Assembly: GCA_934277645.1 (NCBI GenBank)
Contig: CAKQUX010000001.1
Location: 450,883-514,882 of the forward strand
Length of the DNA stretch: 64,000 bases
Direction: 5' to 3'
DNA from: an uncultured Clostridia bacterium
GTDB lineage: Bacteria; Bacillota; Clostridia; Christensenellales; CAG-917
Shown: positions 27,992-37,557 of the stretch, in pieces
Layout: each line of letters starts with the position of its first letter
Numbering within the stretch: the first letter of the stretch is position 1
Position numbers and translations under genes: made by a program
The notes under the pieces: model-generated
Database searches by the model: none
What the model was told of the DNA's origin: nothing
What the model saw: the letters and a program-made list of their open reading frames with translations, nothing else

Positions 27992-28079
27992 AAAATCCTT
28001 TCAGGCAATCTTAACTTGCCCTTTGCATTTAATTTTATTCGTCGGCACAATATTGTCCGACGTAATTTAATTTATCAAA

Positions 28080-28940
28080 TTATTCCGCACCCTTGATTCT
28101 GTCCAAAAACGGCTTTACTATCGCATAGGACTTTTTGCCGTCGTGGACGTAGTTAGAGTGGTTTGCGCCTTGTATGATTGCAATTTCGCTATCTTTTATA
28201 TTGTTTGCGATATACGCCGTATCGCTAAGGTGCATAATGTCGAACTCGCCTGCAACGATAAATGCGGGAACACGTATTTTTGCTAAGTCCGTCGGCGTAA
28301 AGTTCGGCTCGTTTAACATCATATCGTTTAAAATGCTATGCTTAAAAGCATTTTTGATTTTAACGCCGATTGTGAAATATGCCTTAAATTTGCTCGGATG
28401 ACTGTTTGCGCCAAACGACACGAACGCTTTCATAAAATCGGGATATTCGATAGCCGTGTTGATTGCGACGATTCCGCCGTCGGAATGTCCGATGACAATA
28501 GGTTTTTCAATATTAAGTTTTTCGGCAAATTCTACAAGGTCGGCAGAGATAAGTTTGTATGAAATTTCAGATGCCGAATCGCTTTGTCCGTGGTTGCGGC
28601 TGTCAGGCAAATACACGGTATATGAATTTGCAAGGTATCTTCCCAAACTTGCAAGTTTAGTATGATTACTGCCGTTGCCGTGTACCAAAATGACAGCTTG
28701 CTCGCCGCTTCCGATTTTGGCATAATGCATTCTGCCGAACGACAATTCGACGTCCGTTTCAATCATCGTTTCGGACGACGGTTCACAAACCGAACTTGTA
28801 TCTACTTTAATTAAATTATAACGCTTAGACATACAATGCACCGTAACGAAATATGCGCACACGGCTATTATCGCCGCGACCGCTATCGCAAGAAAAACGA
28901 TAAGCGTAATTTTTTTCGCCTTGGTCATAACTTTTTTCAT
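28080..28940 (-). CDS. Membrane-anchored alpha/beta hydrolase
   Basis: 286 aa. One N-terminal transmembrane helix (about residues 10-33) with the hydrolase domain outside. VLVHGNGSNH-type oxyanion block appears as ILVHGNGSNHT (84-94); GHSDGG (151-156) gives the nucleophile Ser153; GEFDIMH supplies the acid and GANHSNYVHDG the His. All three catalytic residues are therefore present. The substrate (ester, lipid or peptide) cannot be told. The ribosome binding site is weak. A terminator of the upstream gene lies in the gap before it, so it has its own promoter. Confidence 0.85.
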   Translation of the reverse strand: MKKVMTKAKKITLIVFLAIAVAAIIAVCAYFVTVHCMSKRYNLIKVDTSSVCEPSSETMIETDVELSFGRMHYAKIGSGEQAVILVHGNGSNHTKLASLGRYLANSYTVYLPDSRNHGQSDSASEISYKLISADLVEFAEKLNIEKPIVIGHSDGGIVAINTAIEYPDFMKAFVSFGANSHPSKFKAYFTIGVKIKNAFKHSILNDMMLNEPNFTPTDLAKIRVPAFIVAGEFDIMHLSDTAYIANNIKDSEIAIIQGANHSNYVHDGKKSYAIVKPFLDRIKGAE

Positions 28941-28978
28941 AATTCAACTTTAACACATAGTGTCCGTTTTTTCAACTT

Positions 28979-29005
28979 AAAAAGAGAGCGCAAGCTCTCT
29001 TTTTT
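28979..29005 (-). terminator. Intrinsic terminator after the Pr6Pr-like gene
   Basis: Stem AAAAAGAGAGC/GCTCTCTTTTT with a GCAA-type loop, T run on the minus strand, 49 nt past the stop at 29054. Confidence 0.88.
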
Positions 29006-29053
29006 ATAAACACCTTAACTGTTTACTGCCTAACGCCTCGTTTGGACGTTAAT

Positions 29054-29968
29054 TTATTCGTCTTTATCGGCTGCAACTTTTTGCGCCGTTTCCGAATTGT
29101 CCAACATTACGATTTCGCTTTGAACTTCATCGCCTGCGATTTCGACTGTTTGCTTATTCTCTGCCGGCGATTCGTCGGCATCGCTCGCCCCGTACGCTTT
29201 TTTCACCATAACTTTTCTCAATGCCCGAATTGCATAGCTAAGCCCGATGAACACGCCTAGCAAAGCAAGACAAATGAAAATCATAAACGCGTAGCCTTTT
29301 GCCGCGTCGAAAGGCTTGCCGCCGCCGACATATTTCCAAAGTTGATTTGCGTTTAAAAACGGATACGGAAACCAGTGGTCCGCCGCAAGACATCCGCGCA
29401 TTTCCGACACAAACAAATAGCAAAGCGGAAAAACCATAAAGAGCGGACATTGTTTAAGCTCGATTTTTTCGTCGCTGAGCGGAAAGAAGAAAAGAACTGT
29501 CATTCCCACAGGCATAATTATGTGCTGGAAGTAGTTGATAAGATTGTTAAGCCAAAGCCCCGTGTTCCAAGGATAGCTTTGAACAAACGGAAGCAAAACC
29601 GCGCAATAGACAAGCCCCGTTATAAATATGTATTCTGTCACCATGCCGCTAAGGATAGGATTGTATGCGACCTTTTTAAACTTATCCGTAGCGAACACAG
29701 CCGCCCCTATCATAATTAAATAGACGCTTGCAAAAATGTTGGACAGTATCGTGAAATACATAAGCATATTCGGACCGCTGACATAGTTTGTCGTCATATT
29801 AGGATAAAACGGAACGCCGAATGCGGTTGCGTCGTAAAGATATGGTCTTATCAATGCGTTGTAAGCAAATATTTGATGAAGGACAAACAAAATGCCCAAA
29901 CTGCCCAAGACTATAAAGCCGACAGCCATAATCTTGTTTTCTTTTAAAAATTTAACAGCCTTACTCAT
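29054..29968 (-). CDS. Pr6Pr-like integral membrane protein
   Basis: 304 aa with about six or seven hydrophobic segments, then an acidic tail of about 40 residues. The segment MYFTILSNIFASVYLI and the conserved His in NYFQHIIMPVGM resemble the Pr6Pr/FAR-17a/AIG1-like family of bacterial membrane proteins; its function is not established. GGAGGTTGTT precedes the ATG. The family call is by eye and only moderately sure. Confidence 0.65.
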   Translation of the reverse strand: MSKAVKFLKENKIMAVGFIVLGSLGILFVLHQIFAYNALIRPYLYDATAFGVPFYPNMTTNYVSGPNMLMYFTILSNIFASVYLIMIGAAVFATDKFKKVAYNPILSGMVTEYIFITGLVYCAVLLPFVQSYPWNTGLWLNNLINYFQHIIMPVGMTVLFFFPLSDEKIELKQCPLFMVFPLCYLFVSEMRGCLAADHWFPYPFLNANQLWKYVGGGKPFDAAKGYAFMIFICLALLGVFIGLSYAIRALRKVMVKKAYGASDADESPAENKQTVEIAGDEVQSEIVMLDNSETAQKVAADKDE

Positions 29969-30075
29969 AACAACCTCCTATCCGCCGCGTATTCGTTTTT
30001 TGTGATATAATGATTAACAAATAAATTATATTTAATTATATATCCGATTGCTTTGCCGTTCAACAGCCTTTTAAA

Positions 30076-30109
30076 AAAGGAAACAAAATCGCAAAATTTT
30101 GTTTCCTTT
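30076..30109 (-). terminator. Second terminator after the lipoprotein gene
   Basis: Perfect 14-bp stem AAAGGAAACAAAAT/ATTTTGTTTCCTTT, loop of 6 nt, followed by six T on the minus strand. Confidence 0.8.
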
Positions 30110-30232
30110 GTAAATCTCCTTATTTTAGGCTAAAACCTAATGCCCTTAACCGATTAAAATTCAAAATTCGGCATACGACTTATAATTTCAGTGTTAGTTT
30201 TGACGAACGTTTCGCTAAGCGGCGTTAAATAA

Positions 30233-30256
30233 AAACCTTTGCCGCCGCAAAGGTTT
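30233..30256 (-). terminator. First terminator after the lipoprotein gene
   Basis: Perfect 10-bp stem AAACCTTTGC/GCAAAGGTTT, 4-nt loop, T-rich tail on the minus strand, 62 nt past the stop at 30318. Confidence 0.82.
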
Positions 30257-30317
30257 AATAAAGTAATTTCTTATTTGGGCAAATTACGCTCAACGGCGCT
30301 TTAAGGTTCCTGCCTTG

Positions 30318-31874
30318 TCACTCTTGACCTATTTCAAAGTCGGAAACTTCAAACAAAATATTTTTTGTCACAAACTCGCCGCTGCGTTTCTCGCCTATTT
30401 CGTTCTCCAAAGTTAAGTCGGTCAAATCGTCAACCGTATAACGGTGCAATTCGCCGTTGACAACCGCCTCGTAAATCGTTACGCTACGATTTAAATAAGT
30501 CGATTTTTCAATGACTTCGAGTCCTGCCAAATTCTTTGCTGTCAAATGCGCATTGAAAAGCTGCGAGCGAAATATATCTACCAAATCGCCAAACACCGGC
30601 GCCGACGAACGATAAACCGCCGTGCCGTTCTGACTTATTGAATAATAATAATCATTGCCTATGCAAGTGAACGGATTAGAGCCGTTGTTTGCGGTGTAAA
30701 CGATTTTATAATTTTTACAATTATCGAAAGCGTAGTCGTTTATATTCGGAGCAAGCCTTGTCAAATCGATTGTAAAAGTTTTCGTATCGTTTTTCCAAAC
30801 AAACTTTCCGAGCAAAAGTCCGAACTTGCCGTACCATTCAAAGTCCTGCGATTTGTCGGCAATATCGAGCCATTTGATTTTCTCTTCGTTATCGACCCAA
30901 ATCGCATCTTTAAAGCCGCCCGAAATAAGTCGGGAACAATACGACACTGCGCTTCCGTTAGCGAAATTTGATATTTCGACGTGCGCTCCGACGGTTTTAT
31001 TCGCCTTATTGCTATACACGAAATTATATTTTATCCTGCCGCTATTAGGTTTAGGAACAGCAGCTGAATAACCGACTTTTTCAAGCCATTCGCCAATCCA
31101 TTCGTAATCTTCGATTTTTAACTTAATCGGCGTAACGCTTCCCTTTTCAAAATTAATTTTTCCTAACGCTTTAACGAAAGTTTCCCAATCACGCTCCGAC
31201 GTAAAACCGTCGATTAAATACTTGACAAAAAGTTTATCGCCGCTCACACTTGTCGAAACCTTAACGTTACATTCGGAAAGTTTTTTGCCGAACGCATAGC
31301 CTTCAAGTTCCATAAATCTGCAAAACGCGTTTGCCGCTTGTTCGCTTACTTCAAAATATTCAAGACTTACGGTAACCGACGTAAATGCGTCGTAATCGCT
31401 TTCGGACTCGACCATCGGCATATTAAACAGTTTGCCGTCAAAAGTCGGAACGTCTATCATTTTTGCAGGGAGGTTTCTAAGATAAAAATCATACGGCACC
31501 GAAACGTACAATTCGCTTTCTTCGCCTACGACGCTTTGTCTAATCTTTATTTCGACGTCACCTTTTCTAAGAACGTTATTCACTCCCTCAAACGTCAAAT
31601 CGTAATTCTTTTTTTGTAAATCGACAGTCAACCTATCACGCTGTTCGCCTGCCGCATTCATCTTGCCGAATTCAAAACAAAATGATTTATATCCGTCGGC
31701 AAAACTGTCCGAAACGGACTTGTATCCGTTTGGTGGCAAAAGGTCGCTTGGCAACTGATTCATAGGATATTTCGGCTCCGACAAATCGCCGCTATCTCCT
31801 TTTCCGTTACAAGCGCACAGAATCGCCGCCATAACAGCAACGACTATTAAAATCAAAAAAAGTTTTTTCCTCAT
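30318..31874 (-). CDS. Lipoprotein of unknown function, 518 aa
   Basis: The signal peptide MRKKLFLILIVVAVMAAILC is followed by AC|N, a lipobox placing the lipidated Cys at residue 22. The mature part is a soluble, mixed alpha/beta protein with no motif I recognise. It should be anchored on the outer face of the cytoplasmic membrane. AAAGGTAAGAG precedes the ATG. It starts 43 nt after the ClC transporter stop on the same strand, so the two may be cotranscribed; two terminators follow. Confidence 0.75.
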   Translation of the reverse strand: MRKKLFLILIVVAVMAAILCACNGKGDSGDLSEPKYPMNQLPSDLLPPNGYKSVSDSFADGYKSFCFEFGKMNAAGEQRDRLTVDLQKKNYDLTFEGVNNVLRKGDVEIKIRQSVVGEESELYVSVPYDFYLRNLPAKMIDVPTFDGKLFNMPMVESESDYDAFTSVTVSLEYFEVSEQAANAFCRFMELEGYAFGKKLSECNVKVSTSVSGDKLFVKYLIDGFTSERDWETFVKALGKINFEKGSVTPIKLKIEDYEWIGEWLEKVGYSAAVPKPNSGRIKYNFVYSNKANKTVGAHVEISNFANGSAVSYCSRLISGGFKDAIWVDNEEKIKWLDIADKSQDFEWYGKFGLLLGKFVWKNDTKTFTIDLTRLAPNINDYAFDNCKNYKIVYTANNGSNPFTCIGNDYYYSISQNGTAVYRSSAPVFGDLVDIFRSQLFNAHLTAKNLAGLEVIEKSTYLNRSVTIYEAVVNGELHRYTVDDLTDLTLENEIGEKRSGEFVTKNILFEVSDFEIGQE

Positions 31875-31917
31875 CTCTTACCTTTTGTTTTTACGACAAT
31901 TCTTTTTGCAACAATTC

Positions 31918-33747
31918 TTATTGTTTATCCGAATCGACTTTTTCGTCATTGTCGACTTGCTCACGAATCTCTTTATTGTCCGCAGGAGTTTCTTTCGTCT
32001 CGACGTTTTCCCTTTCGGCATCGAAAGCGGAATCAACCGCTCCGTTAGCGCCGTCAGATTCTTTTTTGTTAGTTTTTGCTTTACGCCTTAAAAGTATGCC
32101 GCCAAAACCTTTTCGCTTCAAAAGTTCGGTGGTTTCTCTGACGGAATAGTTCTTCGTCAAATATTCCATTTCTTCGATTGCTTTAAGCTCGTCGTAAACA
32201 AACGCCTTTACGGTGTAAGTCTGACCGGCTCTTATAACTCTGTCGCCTGCTTTATCGGTCGTATCTACCTTGTTGCCCTCGTCGTCGACCTTGATGACGT
32301 TTACGATAGTACAGCCGTACGGCCACAAAATATCCTTTACGCTTCTGCCTTCGACAAACGAACCTTTTTCAACAACGACGGAAAACTCATAGACCTTACG
32401 GTGCTTGCCCTTGTAGGCGTTCTTGAAAGAATCCATAAGCGCTTTTTCGTAAAGCGGTTCTATTCTTAAAGCTTCGACTATTAAATAGGCAATCATAACC
32501 GTTATGCCTGTCGACAAAAAACTGCTGAAATAATTGTTTGTCATCTCAACGACAAGCACTATCGCGGTAAGCGGAGCGCGCATTGTCGCGCCCATAAACG
32601 TAGTCATCGTAATCAAAACTATCGTTTGATAAAACTCACTCGAAAGCCCCATTGCGATAAATGCTTTTCCTAAAAGTCCGCCCACAAGCGCGCCGATTGT
32701 CAATACGGGAACAAACATTCCGCCCATTGCGCCGGAGTTAGGCGTGATAATCAGAAGTGCGAATCTGACGAAAAACATAACGAGCAACACTTGCCACGTA
32801 AAATCGAGATTTAAAATTCCCTGTATAATTCTGTGTCCGCCGCCGATTGCGTCGACAAAAACAAGTCCGACAACGCCCGTCAATAGGAATATGAAAACTA
32901 TTCTGAGCCACGTCGGAATTTTGACGAGCTTTTCACGAACAAGTTCGCCCGTTTTTGCAAACAACGTGTTAAAAAGCGCGGCAAGACAACCGCACGCAAT
33001 GCCGATAATAAGCAAAGTCCAATAGAACTTGTACGGCATAAGAGTGAGAGTTCCGATTTGCAAAAAATAATCCGATTGTCCGACAAGGTCTCCTATCGAC
33101 TGGCTTACTATGGTCGCAAAGAACACCGAAGACGCCGCCGTCATCAAAAGCATCGGCGAAAGTCTTTTATGCGCTTCTTCAAGTGTGTACAAAATGCCCG
33201 ATAAAGGCGCGCCGAATGCTACGGCAAAACCTGCAGCCGCACCGCCCGTTACGTTGTAGCGTTCCCAAGCAGGACTTCCCTTTTCGATGAAATGTCCGAA
33301 GTCGTTCGTTGCCTGTCCGATTGTGCTTCCGAGCTGAATCGAAGGGCCTTCCGCTCCGAACGTCAAGCCGCCGGTGTATGACAAAAAGCTGCTTGCCATA
33401 GTGCCGAAAATCGTCCTTACCCAATTGTAACGTTTCATTCCGCGCATTGCGCCTTCTGCGTTTGCTATGCTGTTTGTACGAAGTTCGGGAATGGCTTTGT
33501 TCATAATTGCCGACAAAAGCGCAAGAACTATAAGCCCTGCGAACAAAAGCGGTATAAACGTAGGATTGAGCCTGAACCACTTGTATATCTGAATCGATTC
33601 GTTTTCAAGATATGACGCGCACCATTTAAAGCCCCATACGACTAAACCCGAAAGAACGCCGCTAACACCGCCGAAAACCAATATCGGCAAAAGCGTCGTT
33701 CGGATATAGCCTATCATAAATTTTTCGCTCGATTTGTTCTTTGTCAT
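31918..33747 (-). CDS. ClC-family chloride/proton antiporter-like protein with TrkA-C domain
   Basis: About 609 aa. The ClC core covers about residues 15-435. The gating-glutamate block is GAEGP (E in the usual position of GREGP) and the inner proton-glutamate region is TLEEAHKR, so an antiport mechanism is plausible. The first selectivity block, normally GSGIP, reads TNSIA here, so the conserved anion-coordinating Ser is replaced. A TrkA-C (RCK-C) ligand-binding domain follows (about 455-535), and an acidic, Lys-rich tail ends the protein. Start uncertain: ATG at 33747 has GGTGG very close; in-frame GTG and TTG lie at 33753 and 33756. No fluoride riboswitch seen upstream. Confidence 0.85.
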   Translation of the reverse strand: MTKNKSSEKFMIGYIRTTLLPILVFGGVSGVLSGLVVWGFKWCASYLENESIQIYKWFRLNPTFIPLLFAGLIVLALLSAIMNKAIPELRTNSIANAEGAMRGMKRYNWVRTIFGTMASSFLSYTGGLTFGAEGPSIQLGSTIGQATNDFGHFIEKGSPAWERYNVTGGAAAGFAVAFGAPLSGILYTLEEAHKRLSPMLLMTAASSVFFATIVSQSIGDLVGQSDYFLQIGTLTLMPYKFYWTLLIIGIACGCLAALFNTLFAKTGELVREKLVKIPTWLRIVFIFLLTGVVGLVFVDAIGGGHRIIQGILNLDFTWQVLLVMFFVRFALLIITPNSGAMGGMFVPVLTIGALVGGLLGKAFIAMGLSSEFYQTIVLITMTTFMGATMRAPLTAIVLVVEMTNNYFSSFLSTGITVMIAYLIVEALRIEPLYEKALMDSFKNAYKGKHRKVYEFSVVVEKGSFVEGRSVKDILWPYGCTIVNVIKVDDEGNKVDTTDKAGDRVIRAGQTYTVKAFVYDELKAIEEMEYLTKNYSVRETTELLKRKGFGGILLRRKAKTNKKESDGANGAVDSAFDAERENVETKETPADNKEIREQVDNDEKVDSDKQ

Positions 33748-33756
33748 TTCCACCAA

Positions 33757-34147
33757 TATACGCCGTTTACAAAAATAGCGTTCATAGCATTTTGATATGC
33801 TATACCATACACCATTTATCGGTTTTAGTCAAGTCTTGTTCAATTTAGTTCGGTTTTGTTCGGTTTGTCAGTTAGGTTCCGTTTCGTTTCGCCGTTTTAA
33901 GCAAATCGCTAAATAGACGTTTAATAGGTAGAATTTAACTTTAAACCTTAGACTTTAAAATTCGGCTTTAAAGCCCCGACTTTAAGAATTTAGTTTTAAG
34001 CCTTAACTTAAAACATCTTTCTTTAAATTTTAACTTTAAGCCTTAAACTTTAATATTTCGACTTTAAGACTTACCTAAAACATCTTATTTTAAGGTTTAA
34101 CTTTAAAAATCAAAAACTTGAATTTAAGCCCTAACCTAAAAAAAGAT
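33757..34147. repeat. Degenerate AT-rich repeats of the CTTTAAG type
   Basis: From about 33918 to 34140 the sequence is made of variations on ACTTTAAG / CTTAAACTTT / CCTTAACTTTAA spaced by 8-25 nt, with two copies of AAAACATCTT. It is gene-free and lies between the ClC gene start and the terminator of the asnB operon. Confidence 0.5.
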
Positions 34148-34172
34148 ACGCTACCGCATATAGCGGTAGCGT
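34137..34172 (-). terminator. Intrinsic terminator of the glnN-amtB-asnB operon
   Basis: Perfect 10-bp stem ACGCTACCGC/GCGGTAGCGT, 5-nt loop, T-rich minus-strand tail (ATCTTTTTTT), 48 nt past the asnB stop. Confidence 0.92.
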
Positions 34173-34219
34173 TATATTTCTCGTTATCTAAAGCCACTTC
34201 GATAACGAACGGGGAAGAA

Positions 34220-35791
34220 CTATTTTCCGCTGTCGCCGTAGTTCGAGAGAACTCTTGCAGACGGGTCGCTTACGTCGCAACCTTTCCACAACTTGTTCGG
34301 CATCCAGAAATCGGTTATCATTTTTGCCTGTTTTCCGTAATGCTTTTCAAACAGCTCTCGATAAAGAAGCGATTCTTTCGTGAACGGTGGCAGATAGTCG
34401 TATTTTGCCTTGCGTTTTTCAAACTCGGCGTCGCTGTATTTTTGCTCTGCATATTCTTTGATATCGTCCACCATAGAATGACCTACCGCGTCCGAAAAAG
34501 CCGCCTTTTCACGATAGAGAATATCGTGCGGAAGCTCGCCTTCGAACGAGTGCCTTAAAAGATACTTGCCGATTCCGTAAACGTTCATCTTGAGTTTCGG
34601 GTCTATACTCATAACGTATTTTACAAACGCCAAATCTCCGAACGGCACTCTCGCTTCCATAGAGTTTGAAGATATACAGCGGTCGGCTCTCAAAACGTCG
34701 TATTCGTAAAGTTCGCGAATTCGCTTTTGAGCCTCTTTTTGAAACTCTTCTGCAGACGGAGCGAAATCGGTATACTTATATCCGAAAAGCTCGTCCGAAA
34801 TTTCGCCTGTCAACAACACCCTGACGTCGGTGTGTTCGTGAATGTACTTACACACAAGATACATTCCCACGCTCGCCCTTATGGTCGTTATGTCGAAAGT
34901 TCCCAAAATCGATACGACTGTGTCCAAAGCCCTTATTACGTCGTCTTTCGTTATAATGACTTCCGTATGCTCGCTGCCTATGTAGTCCGCAACTTTTCTC
35001 GCATATTTAAGGTCTATTGCGTCAGTATCCATTCCGATTGCAAAAGTCTTAATCGGCTTTTTCAGAATTTTTGCGGATATTGCGCAAACAAGCGAGCTGT
35101 CAAGTCCGCCCGACAACAAGAATCCGAGCGGAGCGTCGCTGTCAAGACGCTTTTTAATGCCTTCCGTCAAAAGCTCGTTGATTTTTTTGCAGGCGGTTTC
35201 AACGTCGTCTGAAGAATACTCGTCTACGTTTGCGATGTCTGAGTAGCAAACGAACTTTTCTCCGTCATAATAGTGTCCGACGGGAAACGGCATAATTTCG
35301 TCGCATAAGCCTACGAGGTTTTTCGCTTCGCTCGCAAAAATAATGTCGCCGTTTCTATATCCGTAAAACAATGGTCTTATGCCAATCGGGTCGCGAGCAG
35401 CGATAAGTCTTTCGTTTTTTCCGTCATAGAGAATGAGAGCGAACTCGGCGTCCAACATTTTAAATAAGTCAAAGCCGTATTTTTCGTAAAGCGGCAACAA
35501 TATCTCGCAGTCGGAATCCGACTTGAAAGCATATTCGCCCTCTAACTCTTTTTTGAGCTTTCTGAACCCGTAAATCTCACCGTTGCAAACGACTGCGTTC
35601 GAGTTAAGCACAAACGGCTGCATTCCGTCGTCCGTCAAACCCATTATCGCAAGTCTTTGAAATCCGAGCCACCCTTTCGGCAGTTTGATAATTCTTTCTG
35701 CGTCAGGCCCTCTCGATTCGGTTTTAGAAAGTCCTTTTTTAAACTCGTCTTCGGAAAACGCTTCCGAAAAACATCCCATTATCGAACACAT
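34220..35791 (-). CDS. asnB: Asparagine synthase (glutamine-hydrolysing)
   Basis: 523 aa. MCSIMGCF gives the N-terminal Cys2 nucleophile of the class II glutaminase domain; CNGEIYGFR and RDPIGIRPLFYG follow within it. The synthetase domain carries the pyrophosphate loop LLSGGLDSS. It makes Asn from Asp, Gln and ATP. AAAGGAGTTAAT precedes the ATG. It starts 10 nt after the amtB-PII stop and is the last gene of the glnN operon, so it is induced with ammonium assimilation. Confidence 0.95.
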   Translation of the reverse strand: MCSIMGCFSEAFSEDEFKKGLSKTESRGPDAERIIKLPKGWLGFQRLAIMGLTDDGMQPFVLNSNAVVCNGEIYGFRKLKKELEGEYAFKSDSDCEILLPLYEKYGFDLFKMLDAEFALILYDGKNERLIAARDPIGIRPLFYGYRNGDIIFASEAKNLVGLCDEIMPFPVGHYYDGEKFVCYSDIANVDEYSSDDVETACKKINELLTEGIKKRLDSDAPLGFLLSGGLDSSLVCAISAKILKKPIKTFAIGMDTDAIDLKYARKVADYIGSEHTEVIITKDDVIRALDTVVSILGTFDITTIRASVGMYLVCKYIHEHTDVRVLLTGEISDELFGYKYTDFAPSAEEFQKEAQKRIRELYEYDVLRADRCISSNSMEARVPFGDLAFVKYVMSIDPKLKMNVYGIGKYLLRHSFEGELPHDILYREKAAFSDAVGHSMVDDIKEYAEQKYSDAEFEKRKAKYDYLPPFTKESLLYRELFEKHYGKQAKMITDFWMPNKLWKGCDVSDPSARVLSNYGDSGK

Positions 35792-35801
35792 ATTAACTCC
35801 T

Positions 35802-37547
35802 TTATTCTACGTCTTGGAGAGCGTCGTAACCTTCTTCTCCCGTTCTGACCTTAACGGCATTTTCGACGTCATAAACAAAAATCTTGCCGTCGCCGATATG
35901 TCCCGTATACAAAACCTTTTTAGCGGTTTCGATTACGTCGCGAACAGGTACTTTGCTTACGACCATTTCAAGTTGAACTTTAGGAAGCAAGCTCGGCTCT
36001 ATTTCGACGCCACGATAATATTCAGGCTTACCCTTTTGCGCTCCGCAACCCATAACGTGCGTTACGGTCATTCCCGTTATGCCTATATCGACCATAGCGT
36101 TTTTAAGCGGTTCCAACATTCTCTCGCGACAAATAATTTCTACTTTCGTAAGTTTCGGCTCGTGCGTCTGCTTCGGTTTTGCCAAATCTTTCCTTTCGAC
36201 GCTTACCGCCGCCTCACTGTTGACTGCGCCCTGCGTTGACGGAACTACGTCGATAAACGTAACAGGAAGAGCGTCGTAATCGTGAACGGTAATCGGGAAA
36301 TCTGCGTATGCCGACGGAAGTCCGTGTTCCGTTCTGTCAAGTCCGACAATTTCTTCTTCTTTCGTAACTCTAAGACCGATAGTCTTTTTAATGATAAAGA
36401 ACGTAAGCGTCATAGTTGCAGTCGTCCAAGCCGCAATCGCAACAAGTCCTGCTATCTGTACGCCGAAAACTCTAAGTCCTTCCACAAAGCTCGTTCCGTG
36501 AATCAAAGCATAAATCGGTCCGTCTACTCCGCCCGCCGAAGTGCTTGTAGCAAACAAGCCTGCCGCAATCGTGCCCCACATTCCGTTTGCGCAATGTACG
36601 GCGACTGCACCGACAGGGTCGTCGATATGAAGTTTAAGGTCGAGAAGTTCGACGACTCCCACAACCAAGAATCCCGAAACCGCTCCGATTATAGTCGCGC
36701 CTATCGCGTCCACGTTCGTACAGCCTGCCGTTACTGCGACAAGTCCCGCAAGCGATGCGTTAAGACACATAGATACGTCGGGTTTTTTGTTCTTTATCCA
36801 AGTGAACAACATACATACGACCGTTGCGACCGCAGGGGCGATTGTAGTCGTTCCGAAAATTTGTCCGAGTTGCGCCACACTCTTTGCCGCCGCGCCGTTG
36901 AAGCCGTACCAACAAAACCAAAGAATGAAGCAACCGAGCGCGCCAAGCGTCAACGAATGTCCCGGAATTGCGTTTACTTTTATGACCTTGCCGTTTGCGT
37001 CGCGGGTATATTTGCCAAGTCTCGGACCGACCATAATCGCGCCGATTAAAGCCGATATGCCGCCGACCATATGGATTGCCGCGCTGCCTGCAAAGTCGAT
37101 AAATCCGAGCTTTGAAAGCCAGCCGCCGCCCCATACCCAGTGAGCTTCGATAGGATATATAACAAGGCTAATGATTGCCGAATAGATACAGTAAGACGCA
37201 AACTTCGTTCTTTCTGCCATAGAACCCGAAACGATTGTAGCCGCCGTTGCGCAGAATACGAGGTTGAACACGAAACTGCTCCAATCGTACGTTGCAAAGT
37301 TCGTTATGTATCCGTAATTCGGAATACCTATAAGTCCTGCCAATGCATCTTCGCCGAGCAATAACCCTGCACCGAGCAACATATAAACGATTGCGCCTAT
37401 ACAAAAGTCCATAAGGTTTTTCATTATGATGTTGCCTGCGTTTTTTGCTCTTGTAAATCCCGTTTCCACCATTGCAAAACCGCATTGCATGAAGAATACG
37501 ATTGCCGCTCCGATAAGGAGCCAAACTCCGAATGTAATTTCTGCCAT
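35802..37547 (-). CDS. amtB: Ammonium transporter fused to a PII signalling domain
   Basis: 581 aa from the ATG at 37547 (AAAGGAGGACTT ahead; the frame upstream to 37586 overlaps this site). Residues 1 to about 395 are an Amt channel with 11 transmembrane helices and the pore twin histidines (SAAIHMVGG and VAVHCANGMWG). After a linker of about 80 residues, the last 110 residues are a PII protein (KVEIICRERMLEPLKNAM...). The T-loop QKGKPEYYRGVE keeps the Tyr corresponding to the uridylylation site, and the C-terminal block GDGKIFVYDVENAVKVRTGE is complete. PII normally plugs AmtB when nitrogen is plentiful; here gate and channel are tethered. No separate glnK is visible. Operon with glnN (10 nt upstream) and asnB. 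Confidence 0.95.
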   Translation of the reverse strand: MAEITFGVWLLIGAAIVFFMQCGFAMVETGFTRAKNAGNIIMKNLMDFCIGAIVYMLLGAGLLLGEDALAGLIGIPNYGYITNFATYDWSSFVFNLVFCATAATIVSGSMAERTKFASYCIYSAIISLVIYPIEAHWVWGGGWLSKLGFIDFAGSAAIHMVGGISALIGAIMVGPRLGKYTRDANGKVIKVNAIPGHSLTLGALGCFILWFCWYGFNGAAAKSVAQLGQIFGTTTIAPAVATVVCMLFTWIKNKKPDVSMCLNASLAGLVAVTAGCTNVDAIGATIIGAVSGFLVVGVVELLDLKLHIDDPVGAVAVHCANGMWGTIAAGLFATSTSAGGVDGPIYALIHGTSFVEGLRVFGVQIAGLVAIAAWTTATMTLTFFIIKKTIGLRVTKEEEIVGLDRTEHGLPSAYADFPITVHDYDALPVTFIDVVPSTQGAVNSEAAVSVERKDLAKPKQTHEPKLTKVEIICRERMLEPLKNAMVDIGITGMTVTHVMGCGAQKGKPEYYRGVEIEPSLLPKVQLEMVVSKVPVRDVIETAKKVLYTGHIGDGKIFVYDVENAVKVRTGEEGYDALQDVE

Positions 37548-37557
37548 AAGTCCTCCT

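Larger units (their letters stand above)
29969..30317. other. Intergenic region with two terminators
   Basis: About 350 nt. It contains hairpins at 30076-30109 and 30233-30256, both oriented to end the lipoprotein transcript. No gene seen. Confidence 0.5.

Noticed and set aside
35792..35801. T-box ahead of asnB
   Set aside because: Only 10 nt separate asnB from amtB, so there is no room for a leader element.
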